From: Candidatus Sericytochromatia bacterium
GTDB taxonomy: Bacteria; Cyanobacteriota; Sericytochromatia; UBA7694; JACMQJ01
Length of the DNA: 64,000 nt
Assembly (NCBI GenBank): GCA_026004035.1
Contig: BPII01000004.1
Coordinates: forward strand, 62,001 to 126,000
Direction: 5' to 3'
The position numbers were made by a program, and so were the translations under genes. The notes under the pieces were generated by a model that saw only the letters and a list, made by a program, of their open reading frames with translations, was not told where the DNA came from and made no database searches. Shown here piece after piece: positions 57,405 to 64,000 of the stretch. Numbering within the stretch: position 1 is the stretch's first letter; the number at the start of each line of letters is the position of its first letter.

Positions 57405-58547
57405 ATGATAAAAGTAATGACTATATTTGGAACAAGACCTGAAGCTGTTAAGCTTGCACCAATTATAAAAAAACTAGAAAAAGAAAAAGACTATTTTAAT
57501 TCAAGAATATGTGTAACAGCACAACATAGAGAAATGTTAGATCAAGTTTTAGAACTATTTAATATAAAACCTGATTATGACTTAAATATTATGAAACCAA
57601 ATCAAAATTTATTTGAACTAACTTCTAATGTTTTAATTGAGCTAAAACCTATATTAGAAAAAGAAAATCCTGATTTAATACTAGTTCAAGGTGATACAAC
57701 AACGGTATTTGTTGCTTCTTTAGCAGCTTTTTACTTAAAAATAAAAATAGGACATGTTGAAGCTGGACTAAGAACTTTTAATAAATATAGTCCTTTTCCT
57801 GAAGAAATAAACAGAAAGCTAACAACCTCTTTAGCTGATTATCATTTTACACCAACTAAAACTTCAAAAGAAAACTTATTAAAAGAAAATATAAATGAAA
57901 AAGATATATTAGTAACAGGTAATACAGTTATAGATGCTTTATTTATGACATTAGATAAATTAAAAAAAGATGAAAAAGAAAATAATTTAAGTAAAAAAGT
58001 TAAAGAAGTTAAAGATTTGTGTCAAAAAATTAGTGTTAATAAGAATAAAATAATTCTTGTAACAGGACATAGGAGAGAAAATTTTGGACAAGGATTTGAA
58101 AATATATGTAATGCAATTAAAGATATTGCAAAAAATAGCAATATTCAAATTATTTATCCTGTTCATTTAAACCCTAATGTAAGAGAACCTGTAATGAGAA
58201 TAATTGGTAATTTAGAAAATGTACATCTTATTGAACCACTAGACTATGAACCTTTTGTATATTTAATGAATCAATCATATTTAATACTTACAGATTCAGG
58301 AGGAGTGCAAGAAGAAGCACCTTCTTTAGGAAAGCCTGTATTAGTTATGAGAGATACAACCGAAAGACCTGAAGCAGTTATAGCAGGAACAGTTAAATTG
58401 GTAGGAACAAATAAGGATTTAATTATAAAAGAAACATTAAATCTTATTGAAAATAAAAATGATTATGAAAAAATGAGTAAAGCTCATAATCCTTATGGTG
58501 ATGGTAAAGCAAGTGAAAGAATAATTAATTTTTTAAAAAACTTATAG
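57405..58547 (+). CDS. wecB: UDP-N-acetylglucosamine 2-epimerase (non-hydrolysing)
   Basis: 380 aa. Interconverts UDP-GlcNAc and UDP-ManNAc. Blocks: [73 protein letters not shown] and the end [20 protein letters not shown]. An AAAGGT-type Shine-Dalgarno precedes the ATG. Last gene of the 54.8-58.5 kb set, followed by a MITE-like element. Confidence 0.96.
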   Translation: MIKVMTIFGTRPEAVKLAPIIKKLEKEKDYFNSRICVTAQHREMLDQVLELFNIKPDYDLNIMKPNQNLFELTSNVLIELKPILEKENPDLILVQGDTTTVFVASLAAFYLKIKIGHVEAGLRTFNKYSPFPEEINRKLTTSLADYHFTPTKTSKENLLKENINEKDILVTGNTVIDALFMTLDKLKKDEKENNLSKKVKEVKDLCQKISVNKNKIILVTGHRRENFGQGFENICNAIKDIAKNSNIQIIYPVHLNPNVREPVMRIIGNLENVHLIEPLDYEPFVYLMNQSYLILTDSGGVQEEAPSLGKPVLVMRDTTERPEAVIAGTVKLVGTNKDLIIKETLNLIENKNDYEKMSKAHNPYGDGKASERIINFLKNL

Positions 58548-58562
58548 AAAATTAAAAGTAGG

Positions 58563-58696
58563 TACTGAGATTGAGTTATAGAAAAAATTACCTTAAAAGC
58601 TTATAAATATTTAAAGTATATTTTAATATAAATTTTTAAAATGCTTACTACTAATGGATTTTAAGCTTGTCAAGAAGTAATATTAGCCCAGTGCTA
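58563..58696 (+). mobile_element. MITE-like element, copy 2
   Basis: Full-length copy of the roughly 135-bp element: left end GGTACTGAGATTGAG, right end TTAGCCCAGTGC, opposite in direction to copy 1 at 35991. It occupies about half of the 264-bp gap between wecB and lgt; the rest is AT-rich with a likely lgt promoter and a GGAG Shine-Dalgarno. Confidence 0.75.
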
Positions 58697-58811
58697 CTTA
58701 TATAAATACTGTTTTTGAAATTTTTATTAATACTTTGAAAATATTTAAAGAAAAAAATATTCTATACTTAATTAATTTATAATTAATTGTTTATTCTTTT
58801 GGAGAAATATA

Positions 58812-59619
58812 ATGCTTAAATATCCAGAAATAAGTCCAACTATTGTAAAACTGGGTCCAATAGAAATCAGATGGTATGGTTTTATGTATGTTTTAGGCTT
58901 TGTTATAGCTTATTTTATTATAAAATCAGAAGTAACTAGAAAAAAAATTAAGTTATACAGTAGATGATATATCAGATTTCATATTTTATCTAGTTATAGG
59001 TGTTTTGTTAGGTGGTAGATTAGGATATGTACTTTTTTATAATTTTAATTATTATTTTTCAAATCCTATTGAAATAATAATGATTAATAAAGGTGGAATG
59101 TCTTTTCATGGTGGTCTTATAGGAACAATAATTGCTACTTATTTATTTACAAAAAGAAGAAAAATACCATTTTTTCAATTAGCTGATATGGGTGTTTTAG
59201 CTGGTTCATTAGGACTTGGTTTTGGTAGGATTGGAAATTTTATAAATGCAGAACTTTATGGAAGAGTTACAAGTCCTGATTTTCCTTTAGCTATGGTTTT
59301 TCCAAATGCTGGACCTGAACCTAGACATCCGTCTCAGCTTTATGAATCTTTTTTTGAAGGTTTTTTAATGTTTGTAATATTATATTTTCTAAGCAGAAAA
59401 AACTTAAAAGAAGGAACTTTATTTGGAACTTTTATAATGCTATATGGATTATTTAGATTTTTTATAGAATATACAAGACAACCAGATGCACATTTAAACT
59501 TTGTATTTATGAATTTTTCTATGGGACAAGTTTTGTGTTTTCCTATGATACTTATAGGATTATTTATAATAATTTTTGTTTATAAAAAAAATAATAGCTC
59601 TCTTGTAAATATAAAATAA
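58812..59619 (+). pseudogene. lgt: Prolipoprotein diacylglyceryl transferase, one frameshift
   Basis: Inner-membrane enzyme that lipidates prolipoproteins. Frame 1 gives MLKYPEISPTIVKLGPIEIR, then WYGFMYVLGFVIAYFII. An extra A in the eight-A run at 58940-58947 then shifts it. The frame reopens as KLSYTVDDISDFIFYLVIGV and the Lgt signature LLGGRLGYVLFYN, followed by GGMSFHGGLIG, GLGFGRIGNFINAELYGR and FIEYTRQPDAHL. The complete protein would be about 268 aa, normal for Lgt. It is essential in most Gram-negatives, so the break is likely a sequence error. Confidence 0.95.
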
Positions 59620-59663
59620 TGTAAATTATAGTATTGATGTTTTTTAAATGTGATTAGATAGTA

Positions 59664-60320
59664 ATGAAAGTTAAAATTTTTGCTAAAGAAAGGCCATACT
59701 TAATAGATTTTATAAACTTGCTTTCAAAAAAAACAGATAACATAGAACTATATATAGGAAAAGTTGGAGAAGAAATTCCTAAAAAAGCTTTTGAAAATGA
59801 ATGTGATATTTTATTTTCTTACTCTTCACCTTGGATTATACCAAGTTCAATTTTAGAGCTTACAAAGACGTATAATATAAATTTTCATCCTGGTTCTCCT
59901 GAGTATCCTGGTTCTGGATGCTTTAGCTTTGCTTTATATAATAATGAAAATACTTTTGGAGTAACTGCTCATTTAATGAATACAAAAGTAGATACTGGAA
60001 AAATAATTAAAGTAAGAAGATTTCCAATATATCCTGAAGATACAGTTAAAAGTTTAATAGATAGAACTTATTTTAATATGATTTTACTTGCAGAAGAAAT
60101 TTTAAATGAATTGTTTGAAACTAATAAATTAGAGTTTTCTAATGAAACATGGAAAAGAAAACCATATACTAGAAAAGATTTAGAAAGTTTGTATTGTATT
60201 AAATCTACAAATATTTCAAAAGAAGAACTTCAGAGAATAATAAGAAGTACATATTATCCTCCCTTTTTACCTTATATAATCATAAATGGGTATAAATTTG
60301 TGTATACAAATGAGAGCTAA
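59664..60320 (+). CDS. Formyltransferase-family protein
   Basis: 218 aa. Formyl_trans_N fold: the catalytic Asn-His pair is in INFHPGSPEYPGSG (about 70-84) and the Asp in MNTKVDTGKIIKVRRFP (about 110). Length and lack of a tRNA-binding C-terminal domain argue against Fmt. It resembles sugar N-formyltransferases or other small-molecule formyl/hydrolase-type members. Lying between lgt and a GT4 gene, it may modify an amino sugar of the surface glycan (inference). Confidence 0.8.
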   Translation: MKVKIFAKERPYLIDFINLLSKKTDNIELYIGKVGEEIPKKAFENECDILFSYSSPWIIPSSILELTKTYNINFHPGSPEYPGSGCFSFALYNNENTFGVTAHLMNTKVDTGKIIKVRRFPIYPEDTVKSLIDRTYFNMILLAEEILNELFETNKLEFSNETWKRKPYTRKDLESLYCIKSTNISKEELQRIIRSTYYPPFLPYIIINGYKFVYTNES

Positions 60321-60365
60321 TTTTTTAAATGTGTTAATTTAATAAAAAATTAAAATTACTATTTT

Positions 60366-61529
60366 ATGAATATATTAATATATATACCTTACATAAGCAA
60401 GTCAATTGGAGGAGTTTATAATTATTCTCTTAACCTAATAAAAACTTTATTGTCAGATAAAGAAAACAATTATTACATATATAATTTTAATGAAGATAAA
60501 AATATAAAGAGTTTAGTAAATAATTTAGAAAATTTTTTTATTATAAATCAAAAAAAATATTCAGAAAGTAGGTTTGATAATAAGATATTAAGATTAAAAG
60601 AGATAATAAAAAATAATTTAAATTTAGATATTAAAATAAAAAGCAAATTAGATTTTGTTTGTAAAAAATATAAAATAGACATTGTTCATTGTCCTTATCA
60701 GTATTTACCTAATACTAGTAAAAAAAGAATAGTTACTATGCATGATGTTCAAGAACTTTATTTTCCTGAATTTTTTACATCTGAGCAAAGAGCATACAGA
60801 GCAGTTAATTATAAAAAAGCTATAGATAATGCTAATAAAATAATAGTGAGTTATGAACATGTAAAAAAGGATTTAGTTAAATTTTTTGATAAAAATCCTG
60901 ATGATATAGAGGTAATATTAATGGATATGAAAAATTTATGGTTTGAAAAGTTTATAAATAAAAAAGTAGAAAAATTAGACAAATATAAAGATTATATATT
61001 ATATCCTGCTATAACTTGGAAACATAAAAATCATAAGAATTTAATAATAGCTTTAAGTAACGTTTTAAAAAAAAATATTGATATTAATTTAGTATGCACA
61101 GGATATAAAAATGAATATTATTATAATGAATTAGAACCATTAATAAAAAATTTAGGATTAGAAAAAAACGTATATTTTGAAGGACAAGTTGAAGAAGAAT
61201 ATTTATATAAGCTTTATAAGAGTGCTAAAGCTGTTGTTATTCCTACATTATACGAAGCTGGAAGCTTTCCTTTAGTAGAAAGTATTTTATTAAATGTTCC
61301 TGTAATATGCTCAAATGTTACTTCATTACCAGAAACAATTCAAAATAATGAATTTGTTTTTAATCCTTATGATATAGAAGATATGACAGATAAAATAATA
61401 AATATTATATCAAATAATGAGTATATAAGAAGAAATCTTGATAACTCTAAAAGAGTATCTAAAATGTTATCAAATAATAATGCACTTAAAAAATTAAAAG
61501 AATTATATTCTAATATGTCTAATAGTTAA
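60366..61529 (+). CDS. Family 4-type glycosyltransferase
   Basis: 387 aa, GT-B fold. The N-terminal acceptor domain starts ILIYIPYISKSIGGVYNYSL; HDVQELYFPEFFTSEQR is a typical GT4 block. The C-terminal donor domain has ILYPAITWKHKNHKNLIIAL, EKNVYFEGQVEEEYLYKLYK and the E-x7-E motif PTLYEAGSFPLVESILL. It probably transfers a sugar (often mannose in this group) in surface-glycan assembly. The GH38 gene follows 58 bases later. Confidence 0.93.
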   Translation: MNILIYIPYISKSIGGVYNYSLNLIKTLLSDKENNYYIYNFNEDKNIKSLVNNLENFFIINQKKYSESRFDNKILRLKEIIKNNLNLDIKIKSKLDFVCKKYKIDIVHCPYQYLPNTSKKRIVTMHDVQELYFPEFFTSEQRAYRAVNYKKAIDNANKIIVSYEHVKKDLVKFFDKNPDDIEVILMDMKNLWFEKFINKKVEKLDKYKDYILYPAITWKHKNHKNLIIALSNVLKKNIDINLVCTGYKNEYYYNELEPLIKNLGLEKNVYFEGQVEEEYLYKLYKSAKAVVIPTLYEAGSFPLVESILLNVPVICSNVTSLPETIQNNEFVFNPYDIEDMTDKIINIISNNEYIRRNLDNSKRVSKMLSNNNALKKLKELYSNMSNS

Positions 61530-61587
61530 AATTTGATATGAAAAAATACTTTGTTATAATAAAAAAATATTTATTTTAAAAAATATT

Positions 61588-64000
61588 ATGAAAACTAAGG
61601 TTTTTATATTTTCTCATGTTCATTGGGATAGAGAATGGTATAGAACATTTCAAGAGTTTAGATTTGATTTGGTAAAAGTTATAGACAAAATTTTTGATTT
61701 ACTACAATCAGAAGAATATAAGTATTTTATACTAGATGGACAAACAATAGTAGTAGAAGATTATCTTGAAGTAAGACCAAAACTCTATAATACTCTAAAA
61801 AGTTGGGTAATGTCTGGTAAATTACTTATAGGTCCTTGGTATGTATTACCTGACGAGTTTTTAGTAAGTGGTGAAGCAATAATAAGAAATCTTTTATTTG
61901 GAGTAAAAATTTCTAATGAATTAGGTTCAAATATAAAAATAGGTTATTTACCTGATATGTTTGGACATATAGCACAAATGCCACAAATATTAAAAGGTTT
62001 TAATTTAGAATATGCTATATTATGGCGCGGTGTAAATCCATCAAAAGATGTATTTTTTTGGGAAGGATTAGATAAAACAAAAATAATTTCTCTTCACTTA
62101 ACTGATGGTTACTATAATACATTTATTATAAACTACAAAGAGCAAGAAAAGGATTTAAAAAAACATTTAACCAAATTAAAAGAAAAAGCAAATAAAAATA
62201 TTTTATTTCCAAATGGAGGTGATCATTTAATACCTATAAGTAATTTTAAAGAAATTTTAAATGATATTTCATCTAAAAATAAAGATTATATTTTTATTGA
62301 ATCAAACTTGATAGATTTTTTTAGTGAAATAGATAAAAATAACATAAATGAAACTATATTTGGAGAATTAAAATATCCTTCAAGTGCATATATACTACCT
62401 GGTGTATATTCTAGTAGAATATACTTAAAACAAAAAAACTTTGAGTTACAGAATATACTTTCAAATATTGTAGAACCTATATCTGTTATATCATGGTTAC
62501 ATGGTGATGATTATAAGGAAGAATTTATTAATTTAGCTTGGAAAAAATTGCTTCAAAATCAACCACACGATAGTATTTGTGGATGTAGTACTGACCAAGT
62601 TCATAAAGAAATGTTAGTAAGATATGATGAAGCTAATCAAATAGCAAATAAAATAGTAAAAGATTGTTTAGAATATATTTGTTCTTTATTTAATTTAGAT
62701 AAAAATAAAGATTACTTTATATTATATAATTTAAGTAACTGGAAATATAATGCTATCATTGATTTTTGTTTTGATACAGATAATTTAAATTTAGAAAATA
62801 TATCAATATTAGATGAAAATAATAATGAAATTTATTTTGAAATAAAAAAATCATATGATACTAAAAAATTTGTTTCTGAAATAGACATATTACCTGATTG
62901 GGTAAATATAAAAAGATTTGAAATTTTAGCTAGAATAGAAAATTTTGAACCTTTATCATATAAATTGTTAAAAATTCTTGAAAAGAAAAGTTCTATTAAG
63001 TTAAAAAATATTTTTGAAATAAAAGAAAATTTTATAAGCAATTCAATTTTATCTATTTCTGTAGAAAAAGAATTTTTATATTTAAATTACAATGATAGAA
63101 AATATATAGTAAATAAATTTATTGTTACTGGAGATGTAGGAGATGAATATAATTACTCACCACCTATAAACGACTATTTAATAAAAGCAAAAATAAAAAA
63201 TTATGAAATAGTTGAAAATAACTATTTATCATTAGTATTGAAAATAAATTATAGTTTAGAACTACCTGAAAAGATAGAAACTGATAGAAAATATTATGTT
63301 AATAATAAAGTTATAAACCAAATAGAAACATATTTAACTTTAAATAGAGATGAAAAAAAGATTTATTTTAAAACTATCGTAAATAACAAAGCCGAAGATT
63401 TTAGGTTAAGAGTTTATTTTAGTCAAGATATTATAAATAAAAATGAAAATATTCTTTATTATGACACAGCTTTTGGTTTTTTAACAAAAGACTTGAAAAT
63501 AAATAAAGAACCTTTTGATGTAGAAAAATATAAAGAAAGAAAAGAAGAAACTTTCGCTATTCAAAATTATGCTTCTTTATTTTCAAATGATCATGGTATT
63601 GCTCTTTTTACAAAAGGGATACCTGAATGTGAATTGTATCAAGAAAATGATATATTTTACTTATCTACAACTTTAATAAGAGCTATTGGTTGGTTATCAA
63701 GAGATGATTTGAGAACAAGAGGAGGAGGTGCTGGTCCATCATTTCCAACTCAAGATTCACAATGTAAAGGAATAAATATATTTGAGTATTTTTTAGAATT
63801 ATTTGATAATGATTTTAACAGTTCAAACCTAAATAAATCAGCAAAGCAATATTCTAATAATATTTTAATAAAACAGTTTAAGCCTAAAAATACAAAAAAT
63901 AACTATATTTTAAAATCATTAATAAACTTATATCCTGAAAATTTGATAATAACAGCACTAAAAAAATCTGAAAGTGATAATGGATTTATTATTAGATTTT
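61588..64000 (+). CDS. Glycoside hydrolase family 38 alpha-mannosidase (partial, runs off right edge)
   Basis: The frame is open for 804 codons from ATG 61588 to the window end. The N-terminal catalytic barrel has SHVHWDREWYRTFQEF (zinc ligands His and Asp), YLPDMFGHIAQMPQIL (catalytic Asp) and WRGVNPSKDVFFWEG. Then NQPHDSICGCSTDQVH is the late zinc His-Asp region of the family. The C-terminal beta-sandwich part is present up to FIIRF. It hydrolyses alpha-mannosides; the close relatives include cytosolic bacterial mannosidases active on glycerate- or glycan-derived mannose. No signal peptide, so cytoplasmic. Confidence 0.93.
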   Translation, partial: MKTKVFIFSHVHWDREWYRTFQEFRFDLVKVIDKIFDLLQSEEYKYFILDGQTIVVEDYLEVRPKLYNTLKSWVMSGKLLIGPWYVLPDEFLVSGEAIIRNLLFGVKISNELGSNIKIGYLPDMFGHIAQMPQILKGFNLEYAILWRGVNPSKDVFFWEGLDKTKIISLHLTDGYYNTFIINYKEQEKDLKKHLTKLKEKANKNILFPNGGDHLIPISNFKEILNDISSKNKDYIFIESNLIDFFSEIDKNNINETIFGELKYPSSAYILPGVYSSRIYLKQKNFELQNILSNIVEPISVISWLHGDDYKEEFINLAWKKLLQNQPHDSICGCSTDQVHKEMLVRYDEANQIANKIVKDCLEYICSLFNLDKNKDYFILYNLSNWKYNAIIDFCFDTDNLNLENISILDENNNEIYFEIKKSYDTKKFVSEIDILPDWVNIKRFEILARIENFEPLSYKLLKILEKKSSIKLKNIFEIKENFISNSILSISVEKEFLYLNYNDRKYIVNKFIVTGDVGDEYNYSPPINDYLIKAKIKNYEIVENNYLSLVLKINYSLELPEKIETDRKYYVNNKVINQIETYLTLNRDEKKIYFKTIVNNKAEDFRLRVYFSQDIINKNENILYYDTAFGFLTKDLKINKEPFDVEKYKERKEETFAIQNYASLFSNDHGIALFTKGIPECELYQENDIFYLSTTLIRAIGWLSRDDLRTRGGGAGPSFPTQDSQCKGINIFEYFLELFDNDFNSSNLNKSAKQYSNNILIKQFKPKNTKNNYILKSLINLYPENLIITALKKSESDNGFIIRF

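Overview
The window looks like chromosomal DNA from a very AT-rich (visibly well under 30% GC, not counted), Gram-negative, uncultured-type bacterium. LptD and LptG imply an outer membrane with lipopolysaccharide. The CIRCE/HrcA pair, a GTP-type PEP carboxykinase and menaquinone genes are present. An AAA+ nucleic-acid-binding protein of the cyanobacterial R3H/Ycf45 kind hints at a non-photosynthetic cyanobacterial relative or a similar lineage; that placement is an inference only.

Layout. 0-9.1 kb: grpE start, hrcA and CIRCE, pckG, a frameshifted McrB-like ATPase, trmL, two helical-repeat proteins that may be one gene, and an AI-2E-type permease. 9.2-9.8 kb: an rplI fragment and an IS5-like remnant. 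9.8-27.9 kb: a defence island. It holds three same-strand copies of a Type IIG-like restriction-methylase gene, four Rpn-family nuclease genes arranged as two A/B pairs between them, and a PLD-SNF2 helicase at the far end. 27.9-41.4 kb: lptD, lptG, argS, a lipoprotein, ferredoxins, tRNA-Asp, phhA, comF, a FecR protein and queE, with several small inverted-repeat elements. 41.5-48.7 kb: an esterase/DUF433/DUF4388 operon, then about 3.5 kb in which every gene except rpmG is broken by many single-base indels (includes menI and ubiE/menG), then an IS256 remnant. 48.7-64 kb: tmk, the R3H ATPase split in three, a flavin-reductase/FAH pair, polyprenyl synthase, and a surface-glycan set (UXS, wecB, formyltransferase-like, GT4, GH38) with a frameshifted lgt.

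The main point of interest is the island. The IIG copies share about the first 740 residues, up to methylase motif IV (NPPY). IIG-1 then has a completely different second half, while IIG-2 and IIG-3 share theirs, so homologous exchange could swap specificity. IIG-3 sits divergently next to the helicase, and that pair may be the ancestral functional system. The four rpn genes appear leaderless. Each carries a perfectly spaced internal AGGAG...ATG at codon 246, which resembles the gene-within-gene toxin/antitoxin layout reported for E. coli rpn genes.

A second theme concerns sequence quality. At least eight genes outside the dense zone are broken by what reads as one extra base, mostly in an A or T run. 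This suggests consensus errors, or genuine slippage, rather than gene death. The 44-47.6 kb zone is a much denser version of the same thing.
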